A stretch of DNA of 64,000 nt, from positions 4,774,001-4,838,000 of the forward strand of contig JAZHRO010000062.1 of assembly GCA_037157565.1 (NCBI GenBank), in the 5' to 3' direction. The translations under genes were made by a program, and so were the position numbers. Source of the DNA: Thalassia testudinum (lineage: Eukaryota > Streptophyta > Magnoliopsida > Alismatales > Hydrocharitaceae). Shown one piece after another: positions 44,969-55,959 of this stretch (the first letter of the stretch is position 1; every line of letters begins with the position of its first letter). The notes beneath the pieces are model-generated. The model searched no databases and was not told where the DNA came from. It saw nothing but the letters and a program-made list of their open reading frames with translations.

Positions 44969-46237
44969 GTAAAAAGATACTTTCATGCTATTTTTGCTCT
45001 ATTAGAACATTTAAATGTAAATTACCAAATATTATTGCGCAGTACAAACACAATATTCACATATAAACATATAATAAGATTTAAATACACATAAATGCCC
45101 CACAACATGTAAACTCTTCAAAAAAATCAAAATACTAGTCACATAATAGTATTAAAAATAATTAAAATAATTAAAAAAAATACTTTTTTGAGAAAATAAT
45201 AATAATAAACATGTAACAATAAGGTTTAAGAAAACAATCACCACATAACCTCTTAAAAAAAATCAATCCAGTTATCACATAACATGCAAACTAACCACAT
45301 AAAGCATTCAAACATACTTTAACATAACTAAGTAGTAAAATAAAGGTATAAGTAATAACAAAAAATGTAATGTGTAACTCAAGAGAAGTCGAGACTCTTA
45401 CCAACAAGAGCAAGAAGTGAGGTTGAGACTTGAAAGGCGAAGGTGGCAACGATGGACAATGGAAAAGGGACAAACTAGTAAGGGGTGGTACATACGGGAG
45501 GTGACTGGCAATTGGCAATGCAACAACAGCCATCAATAATGATAATGGAGGAGTCCAAAGATAGAGGACTTGCAACAGCTAAAGGCAATGGATTTTTTAG
45601 GGCTTGAGAGGTTAGGACCATTGTTTGGGGTCGAGTGATGGGTATATGATTATAGAAAAGCTTTTATTTGCTTTATTAAGTCATATGTAACTCAACCGTT
45701 AAACGTAAACTTTTGACCGAGGCTATAGCCTCAATTCCGCCTCACCGCCTTAGTTTTGCCTTGACAAACTGAGGCGCACGCCTCCCACTGCAACCCCAAG
45801 GTTATAGCCTTGGGGTGATTTTCTTCCGCCTTTCCTTGAGACATTTTTTTAAACCATGTGGGAGAAGAGAGCCATTGGTGGTGGTTAATGATGACTATGA
45901 GTTGAGGTGGTGTGGGGAGAGGGTGAAAATTAGAAAAAAAGATTAAGACAAAAAAAAATTATTACATTTCAATCCAAAATCGTTAAGTTTAACAACTGAC
46001 TAACACAGTGGCAAATACGAAAACGTTGACATTTTTAATGGCATAACCAACAATATAATGAAGTGAATGGCATTTAACTAATTTCAAAAGACTTTAGTGG
46101 TACTCATGAAAAAATCCCTTGTTTGATTCCTAAAAATAAAATCCTAAGTTTGGGTTAGCATTAAAAAATAAAAAACTTGCATCCATCCATAAGTGAATAA
46201 AACATGAATATTGCAAACACTAATGGCTATTAGTACA

Positions 46238-47960
46238 AGGGCACCACAATTATTAATTTTGATGATAACAAAACACTTGATATTTAACATTTACATTTGA
46301 GTTCAAGCTTTCAGGATAAATGCAAATAGATTTAAGTGTAAAGAAGCTCAAGCTCGCGTCCATGGTGGATTGGAGGAGCTTAATGGAGGAAAAGAGAAGA
46401 TGGAGCTTCGTGTGGAGCGTAAGCTTAGAGATGAAGAATATGGCAGAAGCATATCTTGTCCTTGTATTTTGTGATTATTTTATTGTTCTTTGCTCTTTAT
46501 TTTTAGATTCATTGTTAAAGAACCCAAAGTGACCTTACCTTAGTCCTAAGAACACTATTCCTACACTAGGACACTTAAGCAAACCCTAGAATAGAATCAG
46601 AAAATCATTATAGAAATAAGACAGCCTTGTCAGACGTCTAACCTAATCATCAGACGTCTAATAATGGACTTTAAGATGTCTGATAATTTGTATAGACGTT
46701 CAAACACTTAAGCTGGATTTAGTATTCTCTGATCTTTACTTTCAGACAACCATCTCATAGTCCAGACGTCTTACAAAACGTCTAAGGACCTTGCCAGACG
46801 TCCAATTAGAGGACCGTTGGCTTGTTGAGAGAATATTTTCGAGGATTGGCTTATGATTGTATTCAGTATATTTCCAGACGTACGTAGAGCCTCCCAGACC
46901 CCTGATAAAGAGACATTAGCCTAGATCTACCCAAATCTGCTTTTGTCAAACCCTTATAGCCATTTAAGTCTCAGGAAATCAATTTCCGCAGAGAATCCTT
47001 TTTCCAGGCAACTAGACATCATGTCAGACGCCTGATCTATTGTTTGACCAACAAACACTAGAACCTATTTCAATTTGGTTAAAATAGGAAGAAACTCGTT
47101 TTAGAATTAGACGTTTGATTAGTTTCCTAAACGTCATAAAATGCCTTCTTAGACATCCGTCTTAATCCAACCCCAGTCCAGATGATCAACCCTTATAGAT
47201 CAAACAACCGACCATCAGATCAGAAGATGACCCAGACGTCTGACCATAACAACAGACGTCTTATAACCCTGTCAAATTCTTTAATGACCCTGATTTCGGT
47301 GGAATTTTGGACCACTCTCTAGATCCTTGTTCCTGACAACTACAAGAGACTTCCAAAGTCTTCCAAAGCCTTCTAGGTACCTCTATAAATAGAGTACCCT
47401 TCCTTGGCTGGATACACCTTGAGAAGCCATTTCCACATCTTTTGTGTCCAAGAGAAGAGAGAAATCACTTAGAGAAGATCTTGCTCTCCAAGTTCTACAT
47501 TGCAAATCCGAAAGCACCGAAACTCTGTCGAATTCACGTCAAATCTCTTCTGTATTAGGGAAGTCCTTGCCTATAGTAGCACAGATTTATCCCTACTTTG
47601 TGGCTCTATAGGTATTTATTTTTCTTTCTTTTGTGGTGGATATTCGTTTCGCGAATTCCCGTTTCCTTTGAGAGATAAAATACTCATAGAGAGGGTTTAA
47701 GGCACACTACCCTCGTATAAGTAGTGTGTTTATAAGAGATTGAACTACCCTTGTTTAAGTAGTTTGGTTAGTAGATTTAATCTACTAGGCAGATCAGAAA
47801 ATCCTAAATCGAGAAGTTTAAGTGATGCTTTTTACCTGGGTTTGGATTTCCACCTAAAAATCATTATATTCTTGTGTGATTGCATATTTGTGTGATTGTT
47901 GATTTCCTCATTAATTTGTTTATCACGCACATCTCACCCCCCTCCGTTAGAATCTACAAA
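46238..47960 (+). repeat. LTR or LARD fragment with dense CAGACGTC words
   Basis: It starts with the caattattaattttgatgat... wording common at the 5' end of long SIRE/Maximus-type LTRs (recollection) and ends with ...cacgcacatctcaccccc.... The end resembles 32300-32440. Between 46628 and 47265 about fourteen variants of CAGACGTCTAA/CAGACGTCTGA occur. Open frames inside are short and unconvincing. Ends are not sharp and I found no duplication. Confidence 0.5.
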
Positions 47961-48671
47961 TGGTTGTTTACTTCATGAATTAATCATTATTTACTTCAAG
48001 AATAACATCCAACCTAGAAACCCACAGTCCCATGTTTAGAGATGACAACATATATTTTTCATACATAAATATGAGATAACTAGATCTAAAAGTCACTCAT
48101 AAAGGGAAGCATAAATAAAAATGACCAACATAACCCACAAAGTTATGTTAATCTACATCAATTCGAATTGATTAATCAACATGGTGAAAGGCTTTAAATT
48201 AACCATAAGATAAATTGATTTAAAATCAATTGGTTAGCTATTTAAATTTCAACTTTTAAATTTTTACTTTAGCTTATTACAAACTATATAGTTGAATTTT
48301 TTATTTCTGCATAACTTAATTCAATTCACATAGTAATTATTAAATATTTAATTCTTGAACCTGGACATGGTATAGTAGACTATATGTTTCATATGAATAT
48401 TAGGTTATAATATTATTATTCTTACATAAGCATATTTAAACATGTGATTTTCTTGAAATTCTAATCATTTTGACTATTACCATTTTTATTGGCATACATT
48501 TGCAAGCCTTCACATGCCCTTAACGTGTCTCCAAAATGGATTATTTTTTGGGCATCGAAATCATCAAAATATGAGCATTTCCACAACATGCCCTTAGTGT
48601 GCCTTGAAAATGCCCACTTAAAAAGTTATTGAAACGACGTCGAAATTGACATTTAGAACCTTGCCCTGAAT

Positions 48672-51451
48672 TTCCTCTTAGTTTATTATTGATGAGAATC
48701 ATTGTTATTTTCAGGACATCCTCTCGAAGCAGACAATTGGTGAGGGCTATGAGCATTGTAGACTGTATTACCTAGACATTCCCACTATTTTGTTGGCGCT
48801 ACTTCTATCACCTCCAACCCTCTTTTGTGGAATTCCAGACTTAGCCACCCATCTCTACCTAGGCTATTGCAAATGTAGCTAGATATTCCCGCTACCACTT
48901 TTGACTACAAAGCATGCCAACTTGAGAAGCATCACCAAGTGCCTTTCCTTCTCATGTTGGTCGTCAATGTACCTCCATGTTAGAGCTAGTCCATTGTAAT
49001 GTCTGGGATCCATGTCCTATGGCTACAATGTCTGGTCATAAGCATTTTGTTGTTTTCGTTGATAACTTTAGTCATGCATCCTGGATTTTTCTATTAAGAG
49101 ATCTACATTACTTGCTATAACAAAGATTTTTTTTTGGAGGTGCAAAATACATTTTCTACCAAAATAGTGTTTCGCATCTAATAATACTCTTAAGTTTGTT
49201 TAATATGCTTTAAGACCTTTACTTGAAGAAAATGGGACCCTTCATCTGACCTCCTACCCCCATACGTATCGACAAAATGGGGTTGTAGAGAGGCAACTGT
49301 GACACATTCTTGGCATTGCTATAATGCTTCTTATATCCATGGGGGTTCCTAAAATATTCTTGGGTGAAATGGATACTTGATAAATCGTATGCCATCTTCT
49401 GTGTTGGGGGCTGATAATCCATTTCACTTGCTATTTCCTAATAAAGATGTTTTTCCCTTGCAACTTCAGCTATTTAGTTATATTTGCTTTGTTCACAATT
49501 TTAGTAGTCTTGATAAGTCGTCTCTTAGGGCTACTAAATGTGTCTTCTTTTGCTACCCACACACCTAGAAAGGATATCGTTGCTATGATCAAGTTGGCAA
49601 GCATTATCACATCAATGCTGATGTAATCTTCTTCGAGCGGATTCCCTACTTTTCTCCTAAGGGACAGAATGCACAATTCCAATTTCAGGTTTACCAGCAC
49701 AGAGAGACACCACCACCACATACATCAGCCCCTATGCTTATTCTTGTCCCATATGTTGATCCAGGTTCCAATGCCACTGATGATGTAACTCCACCAATCG
49801 CTGCTTTGGATATTCCTGCCCCCTTGACAGAGGGCCATAGTAAGGGTGCTAACAAGCTTATTACTCCGAGGAAGGCGGTGAGATAATGTATTTTGCACCC
49901 TATATCACATTTAACTTCCACTGCCCATTTGAATTTATTCCTAGGAATTACTTTGAGGCATCTCAGGATCCCAAGTCGGTGGCGGCCATGAATACTAAGA
50001 TGGAGGCACTTCTCATTAGACCTGGGATGTTGTGCCAACTCCTAGTGATGCTAAGGTGGTGGATTGCAAATGGGTCACATAGTGAAATACCTTGCTAATA
50101 GTTAAACTGACAGGTTCAAGGCTCGCCCTGTAACAAAGAGGTTCATACAAACATATGGTGTGAACTTCTTTAAGACCTCTCCAGTTGCACATGTCGGCTC
50201 TATTCATGTGATCCTCTTTATGGCAATTAGTTTGGATTGGCCATTGTATCAACTTGACATTAAAAATACCTTCCTTTGTGATGATCTACATAAGGAAGTA
50301 TATATGCATCAACCTCCAAGCTATGGGGTTGAGGGGGAGTATGCCTTGTATACATATTGAAGAAGGCGATTTATGGCTTAAAACAAAATCCGAGGGCATG
50401 GTTTGATCAATTAACTATGAAGGTGATGAAAGTTGGGTTTAAAAGGTCTACATCTGACCATTCTATCTTCATTAGGAAGACAGTAGGTGGCATAGTGATT
50501 TTAGCTATTTATGTTGATGATAATGATATTGACAAGAGATGATCCAAACGACATTCAAAAGATGAAGAAATTCTTATAGAGATCATTGTTATGAAGGATC
50601 TTGGAGATTTTCATTACTTTCTGGGCATAAAGGTTGTCAGAGGCAAAAGTGGATTTTCACTCCCACAGAGACAATATGCACTTGAGATTTTGGAAGAAGC
50701 AAGATTTCTTGGAGCCAAGTGATCCACTGTACCTATTGAACAAAGAGGGAAGCATAAGGTGACAGAGGATGCTTCCTTTGAGTATGCACACATATATTGG
50801 AGTGTAGTTGGGAAACTACTTGGGAAACTACTCTATCTTACCATTATTCGTCCGGATATTAGTTTTTTAATGAGAAGGGCTAGTCAATATATGGAAAAGC
50901 CATGCTATAGTCATTAAAATGATATGTGCTTGATTCTATGATACTATTCCCAGAAAGAATGGTCATTTGGAGTTATCTTCATATTTTGATGCTAATTATG
51001 CAAGGTTGGTAAAGGACACATAATCTACCATAGGCTTTGCAATCTTTCTTGAAGGCAATCTGTTTTCATGGCATAGTAAGAAATAGGCAGTGGTAGTGAG
51101 ATCTAGTGCAAAAGCAAAGTATTAAGCCATAGCCCACACAACGTGTAAAGTTATGTGGATTACTTCTTTTCTGGCTGATTTGACATACCAATGAAAAGTC
51201 TTGTTCGAATCTATTGTGATAGCAAATCTGCCACCTACATAGTCTCAAATCCAATTTTTCATGAGAGGATAAAGCACCTTAAGGTTGATTGTCACTTCAT
51301 ATATAATTCTATACTAGAAGGGAAGATCAATACACCGCATATCTCTACAGAGTTACAACTAGCAGATATATTCACCAAGGCGCTCCCATGGAAATGCTAT
51401 GACTTCATTTCTTATAAGTTGGGACTTGAAGATATCTCCGCCCCAACCTAA
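48672..51451 (+). pseudogene. Copia A pol pseudogene (after the nest)
   Basis: Order: HCYFQDIL-like text and IPTILL (48713-48800); integrase remnants 48820-49340 with GVVERQL (~49280); NRMPSSVLGADNPFHLLFPN and SYICFVHNFSSLDKSSLRAT (49383-49540); reverse transcriptase from 49960 with VAAMNTKMEAL, LYQLDIKNTFLCDDLHKEVY (50240-50310), KAIYGLKQNPRAWFDQL (50360) and active site YVDDNDI (50510); RNase H 51000-51451 with KSATYIVSNPIFHERIKHLK and ADIFTKALPW. Stops and frameshifts occur throughout. The polypurine tract is aagggggag at 51450. Confidence 0.87.
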
Positions 51452-51623
51452 GGGGGAGTGTCGGAGTTTGTGCCTTTTTTCTCTTTCTATTTTTATGTCC
51501 CAATTAGTAACTTGATTTATTGTGCTAGAGCTTTTATGTAATTTTTCCATGCCTCCTCTCTACAAAAGAAAAGAGAGGCTAGGGTTTCTTATCGAAATAA
51601 GACATTTTATTTTTCCTCTGACA

Positions 51624-52259
51624 TATATTAAGCCCAAGACTTAGATAAACAAGCTTGAGCTTGAACCTATTCCTTAGCTTATTAATGACTCCACCCATCA
51701 AACTAGTTGGAGACTTGGTTGAGCTTAAGGCAAAAGGGTGCAACCCAATGATGTGGAGCTCAAGCCTATGCCCAAACCTCAACTCATTGTGCTTGATAGA
51801 TTACCCTAAACGAAATTCAGAGGTAGACGATCACAAATTTTCATCTTAGGAGTTACCATTTTGGTGATAAGATTTCATAAATTTTAATAAATTCCAAAAT
51901 ATTGTTTAATTGAATTAAATTCTCAATCACACTATGATGGATACTAATAGGTTTGATCAAATTTTTGAATTAGAGAGATTATGCATGTCAATTTTGATCA
52001 TCCAGAAAAATGCAACAAATTTTGTTAAAGAAAAAATAAAAAGACGTGCAGCAACTATGTATATCCAACTACACCATAAGCCACACAGCTCGCAATTATA
52101 TTGAAACAAGAGTATCATTAACCCCCTGCCAACAAAAACCAAGAATTTGGCCAGGGATGTCTCAACTAGGAATTTCAATTTTGTAAAGACGAAAAACAAG
52201 TATGGATTTGTCAGATTGAAAACAAGAATGGCATCATTGTTGTATTTCCAAAATTTCAC
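51624..52259 (-). other. Native intron sequence next to the donor site
   Basis: After the copia A target duplication this sequence is not assignable to an element except for some caagcttgagcttg words at 51650-51770. The open frame across 51957-52367 is exon 52260-52361 read through its donor site into the intron. Confidence 0.45.
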
Positions 52260-52361
52260 CTTGGCATGACGAATGCCAAAAAGATTGACACGATATAGCA
52301 AACCAACAACTACACCATATATTCCAGGCAGAAGAGATTTTTTCCACGACGACAGAAGAAG
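52260..52361 (-). CDS. UBAC2: UBAC2-like gene, exon before the giant intron
   Basis: 34 codons, phase 0 at both ends, encode [20 protein letters not shown] then [14 protein letters not shown]. This is the last membrane part of the rhomboid-like domain, ending in the basic FxIRxAK segment where the cytosolic linker starts in this family. The acceptor is TTGTTTTGCAG and the donor CCAAG|GTGAAA. The 96-bp intron to the previous exon (52362-52457) is ordinary, in contrast to the 34.9 kb that follow. No stop or frameshift is present, so the exon looks selected. Confidence 0.9.
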
Positions 52362-52457
52362 CTGCAAAACAATAAAAACCGGAACCCCAAATTCATGAAA
52401 AGAAATCTAGAAGTTTAAAATCATCTAAAGTTGAAGAATTCCACAAAATGACCAAAC

Positions 52458-52609
52458 CTGCAAGCCAGCCAAATATGTTAAAGACTTGTCAGAGACACGA
52501 ACACCAAAGATTCGCATGCGAGATGACACAGGAATGTCAAAGAAAAAAGGCACAAAAGATGAAAATATCAATCCATAGGGCCCAGAGGCCAGTATTTTCA
52601 AGGCTGGAT
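52458..52609 (-). CDS. UBAC2: UBAC2-like gene, upstream exon (rhomboid-like domain)
   Basis: 152 nt: two bases completing a GAT codon (phase 1), then 50 codons [46 protein letters not shown]. The GPYGLIFxSFVPF motif is the rhomboid-fold transmembrane segment of UBAC2-type proteins, which lack the rhomboid catalytic Ser-His pair and act as ER pseudoproteases or adaptors (family knowledge). The acceptor is CGATTTTGCAG and the donor TTGCAG|GTTTGG. Upstream exons (roughly 130-160 N-terminal residues) are not visible anywhere to 64000, so the preceding intron exceeds 11 kb or the gene is broken there. Confidence 0.9.
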
Positions 52610-53929
52610 CTGCAAAATCGAGGGTAGAACTGCTTCAGTAAGAGAAGGTACATGTATCTCAGCTCTAGTGAAGTGAACACTTGCACTGCATGCAGATCTG
52701 CAAATCCAATTAAAGCTCATACAATTTCCATACCATTGACTAGTTCCTTCTTTATGAAAAAAATTGTGAAGTTGCACTATAGCACAAGGCCCAATAGCAG
52801 AAATACATTCAAAAGATAAGAAATGAATGAGTACATTGATGTCCAAATGATATAATTTAAAGGAGAAAACCAAAAGGAATACTGAATCTCACATGCCTCA
52901 AAAATAGATTGCTCAAAAAATTACACCATTTCAATTCTATGTTCATCCTATGGAACCAAGGCTCCTGTTCTAAAAAGGGAGGATTTGGTATTTAGCAATG
53001 TTGTAGTGGATCCTTCAACATCTAGTTCCTCATGCACCAGATGCCAAATACTAGGAAAGCATCAAATGGCCCTTTCCAGATTGAACCACTAGTAGTGGCA
53101 ACAGGCCTCTCAGAAACTTGCATGGAGATGAATCAACCATGATATCAACATTCTTTACCAGTCACAAGCACCAAATGACAGCCAACACTGCAGTTCATGC
53201 TCTTGTGAAATGAGATTCACCAACATGAATCAAAAGCAAGGAAAGAGACCTTGATCACACAAAAAGGACTTCCAATTCACAAGTGGCTCAAACAGTAAGA
53301 TTGACGATGACTCAGTTGAAAACTGGTTTCATGTAGTTCTTCATCCACATATTTTGTCGTTGAACACAAACCTCATGGACTTGATCATCTCATGAACTTC
53401 ACTTCAAACATCGATATTTCTACACCCTTTTCCTCTTCCACAGTAAGTCAAGGCAATTCTGCAGTTTTGCTTTCAGAGACTCATCCCTAGTTCTCATAAG
53501 AATATTTTAGAGCACAACACACACATGACCCCAGGTCCTAGGAAAACAATATGCAAAGATCTCAATTTTCTAACTGCAAATAAACACTGCACATTCTACA
53601 TCCACATAAGACAGGAAACCCCCACTAACTGATCAAAGTTCAACATTGACACAAGTCAAGCAACCCAAACTGCCAGGGCAAAGAGCATCTCTCAAACAAA
53701 CCATTGCCACCAAGCAGCCACTTCTTGTCCCGCCTATTAACAAAGAAACTTAATTAATGCCTTGCAGGTTTCTACTCAAATCTGACAACATGAAAACTAG
53801 TCAGAAGATGGATCATAACTAAGCCTTGCACAAAAAACGCCGTTCACATGTTAGATGAAGCCCCATGGAGTGCACGTCTTGGGCCCATGCCGTTTGCTCC
53901 GACTCATCTTCAAAGTTGACCACCATCCT
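52610..53929 (-). other. Intron sequence of the UBAC2-like gene, no element recognised
   Basis: No exon of the expected N-terminal half and no terminal repeats could be recognised. It is probably native intron. Confidence 0.4.
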
Positions 53930-54021
53930 ATGGCACATTAGTAATCCTTATTGTACCAAACCCTCTCTCTATATAAAAGGGGTATGACTTGCTTATTCAA
54001 TGAAGAAAAATATTTTCATCT
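53930..54021 (+). repeat. Possible copia LTR R-U5 fragment
   Basis: A TATA-like ctctatataaaaggggtatg and a following attcaatgaagaaaaatatt resemble the promoter-to-end part of short copia LTRs. It directly abuts the LTR starting at 54022. Confidence 0.35.
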
Positions 54022-54668
54022 TGCTGGGAATCAAAGAAGAGCCACATAGCACATGCCACGTGGCAGTTATCTAAAAGGTCACTTGGGCCACCGGTTTTGG
54101 GTCTATAGGACTAAAAATAGGAATTGATTTCTTAGTTGGCAATTAACCTAATCTAGTTTATTTGTTTTAAGGAGATTTGTAAAGATTTGGTTGTTCCAAA
54201 TCTAGAAGATTTGATTAGATTTAATTAGTTGAGTCTAATTTTAGAAATAGGAATATTTGTTTACTATTTTTAGGAGATATGTACTCTCTATAAAATAAAG
54301 AGCCTTCCCATATGTTTTCGTTGAGCAATAGAAAAACTTCTTCCAATCAATTAAGCTCCTCTCTCTACTTTTCCTGGTGTTGCAGTCGATCATCCACAGA
54401 GGCAAGAAGCCTCTCTGCTGACTCCACAGGGAATCCAACCGGTCCCTGACACTCTGCAGACCGGTCTACATCAAGGCCGGCCCACTTGTCCTGCCTGCAA
54501 AGGCTGGTCTGCACACAGCAAACTGGTTTCCTGCCATGCAGACCGGTTTGCATCCCGCAAATCGGACTATCCCTTGGTCTGCACAATAGACCAGACACTC
54601 CTCCAGCCTCTATAGGACTTATTCACACTCCGGATCACCACAAGTCCCAACACATCTATTTTGTAACA
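54022..54668 (+). repeat. Copia family D-like 5' LTR with primer-binding site
   Basis: Starts TGCTGGGAATC, has the gagccacatagcacatgcca block and the agatatgtactctctataaa promoter block of family D, and ends TTGTAACA. The primer-binding site TGATATCAAAGCAG follows at 54669. The U5 part (54380-54600) carries about eight variants of CAGACCGGTCTG. Confidence 0.78.
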
Positions 54669-54767
54669 TGATATCAAAGCAGTGATCCTAAATCGGTGGT
54701 CTAGTATCTCACCAAATAACCAACAAAATCATGATTCTTGAATCACCAACTTCGTGGTCATCTCCCG

Positions 54768-55943
54768 CAATGTTTTGAATGGCCACGGCATGCCCACGGC
54801 ACGTCGATGAAATGACTTTTTTCTGATGTGAGGTCATATCGACATACATGTAATGTCAAAATACAAGAGTGTCATCGATATTTTGCCAAATATCAAAGTA
54901 ATATGTTGGTGATATTGACGAAATAGATGGTACTAGGTATGATTCTTAGGCTATTGTCATATTCTAAGGTTGACATAGGCAACTCAATAACCCATTTCTG
55001 TACATTACTATTGTTGCATGCTTGTTGGAGTGATAAGAACTCCTACCAGTATTTTCTCTCTCTATTTGTTTAATCTTTAAAGTAATTTAACTTCTCCAAA
55101 GTTAAATACTGTGTTTCTTATTCACTAAACTAGATTTAAGCTACAATCATTAGATTTAGATCCTATTGTGAGTTTGAATGATTACATTTGCAGATCCAGT
55201 AGTTTATGGTAGATTAAGTAGTTCTATGATTGTTTAACCTACATACTTTATAGAGTTAGATTGTTAGATCATAAGATTCAGTGTTCAAATATTTTTTTGA
55301 TAGGATTGATATTTAAGTGTTTGTCAAGTTTTTCTAACACAATTATATGAATTCAATACAATCCTAATCATTCTAATAACAGTGATCAAGATGCCATCGA
55401 GATGCTGGCAAAATGAGGGGTTTTGGGTAGAGAACCATATTATCACAAAAGGGGTATCAAAATACAAGGGTGTCTGCAGTATGTTGACAATTTTGACCAT
55501 GTTGACTATTTCAATGATATGCCAGTTGACACGATTATTTCGAGGCATGTTACTGCCTGATGGCTGCTACTCTACTGCATGTAGGTGTAGCCGCTGCCTG
55601 CTGGTGCAATGGTCAAAGTGGCAGGTTCGGTTACGTTGATGGTGGTGGCACTATAGCTCGCGCCTTGTGGGGAAGAGAGAGGAAAGGTGATGAGTCTCTA
55701 TTGGGTCACACAAAAGAGAGGGGAGAAGATTAAAGGTAGAGGATTTGTTGGTGGTGGAGTAAGGGGGTGGGTTATGGTGGGAAAGAATATGAGGTGAGGT
55801 GAGGTGAGGAGGGAAAAAGATGAAAAGCCACTTTTGTCGGTATGCATCGGCATGCCCTCGACATGGCTAAGAAATGGACTATTTCCGGTGCATCAAAATC
55901 ATTGAAATTTATCATCGAAATTCGGGTGATTTAGCGATGTCAG
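54768..55943. mobile_element. hAT-like family B, copy 3, right end lost
   Basis: Starts CAATGTTTTGAATGGCC, with GGCATGCC-type words and a body (54840-55330) that aligns with 3330-3864. A second set of subterminal words lies at 55846-55940, but the terminal ...ggcatttaaaacattg is missing and no duplication of the left 8 bp (ATCTCCCG) is found. Its right side passes directly into copia protease text. Confidence 0.6.
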
Positions 55944-55959
55944 TACATAAGAGATCTAG

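Larger units (their letters stand above)
41149..45858. mobile_element. hAT family A, copy 2, host of copia C2
   Basis: Left end CAAGGTTTTAAAAAACGTG (41149) and right end ...TTTTTTTAAACCATG (45858), as in copy 1. The flanking 8 bp AGGGAGAA (41141-41148) and TGGGAGAA (45859-45866) match at 7 of 8. Subterminal gaggcataagcctc-type words are at 41200-41245 and 45720-45835. The AT-rich middle (45000-45560) aligns with 62202-62660. Copia C2 sits at 41315-44968. No transposase. Confidence 0.87.
40681..46118. mobile_element. Mutator-like element (TIR-MULE), host of hAT-A2
   Basis: Terminal inverted repeats of about 160-185 bp: left from 40681 (GGGACTTTTACGTAAATGTC) and right ending 46118 (reverse strand GGGATTTTTTCATGAGTACC). 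The arms align through ...ccattcacttca..., ...cgttttcgtatttgccact... and ...ttgaaatgtaataa.... Flanks TTGTTTAGT (40672-40680) and TTGTTTGAT (46119-46127) match at 7 of 9, the 9-bp duplication of Mutator elements. The non-TIR interior, apart from the inserted hAT-A2, is a GC-rich block of about 220 bp (40929-41148) plus ~75 bp (45867-45940). No MuDR transposase. Confidence 0.85.
40029..48663. mobile_element. hAT-like family B element, host of the MULE nest
   Basis: Ends are TATTGTTCTGAATGCC (40029) and, on the other strand, CAAGGTTCTAAATGTC (ending 48663). The flanking 8 bp are CCCTAAAT (40021-40028) and CCCTGAAT (48664-48671), 7 of 8. Subterminal words (cgacacacatgtaatgtcga; 48500-48640 ...catgcccttaacgtg...) match the other B copies at 3314, 20690 and 54768. 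Inside are a MULE (40681-46118) and an LTR fragment (46238-47960). No transposase seen. Confidence 0.78.
38055..51623 (+). mobile_element. Copia element A, split by an 8.6-kb nest
   Basis: 5' LTR 38055-38217 (TGTTGGAGTTTATGCC to CTCTACA) and 3' LTR 51459-51623 (TGTCGGAGTTTGTGCC to CTCTGACA). Flanks are TATAT at 38050-38054 and 51624-51628, a perfect duplication. The primer-binding site TGATATCATAGCA starts at 38218. Gag lies at 38900-39720 and protease/pol begins at ~39870, stops at 40028 and resumes at 48664 after the inserted hAT-B nest. The join is in register: the sequence before reads NVYRAPKL-like and after it runs into CYFQD. Without the nest the element is about 4.9 kb. LTRs differ at roughly one base in five to six, so it is old. 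Confidence 0.92.
17335..52259 (-). other. Giant transposon-filled intron of the UBAC2-like gene (34.9 kb)
   Basis: The donor is CATGCCAAG|GTGAAA at 52260/52259 and the acceptor is TTTGTCATTTCAG|CTTCC at 17335/17334. Both flanking exons end or begin on whole codons and lie on the - strand in the right order. Native intron sequence is visible only at the edges (about 17335-17747 and 51624-52259). Nearly everything else is attributable to retrotransposons and DNA transposons. Elements inside lie in both orientations. Confidence 0.8.

Noticed and set aside
51957..52367. 136-codon - strand ORF as a single gene
   Set aside because: Only its first 34 codons are conserved; the rest is read-through past a good GT donor into the intron.
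52598..52873. 91-codon - strand ORF as the upstream UBAC2 exon
   Set aside because: It overlaps the intron before exon 52458-52609, is in a different frame from it and has no resemblance to the expected N-terminal membrane segments.
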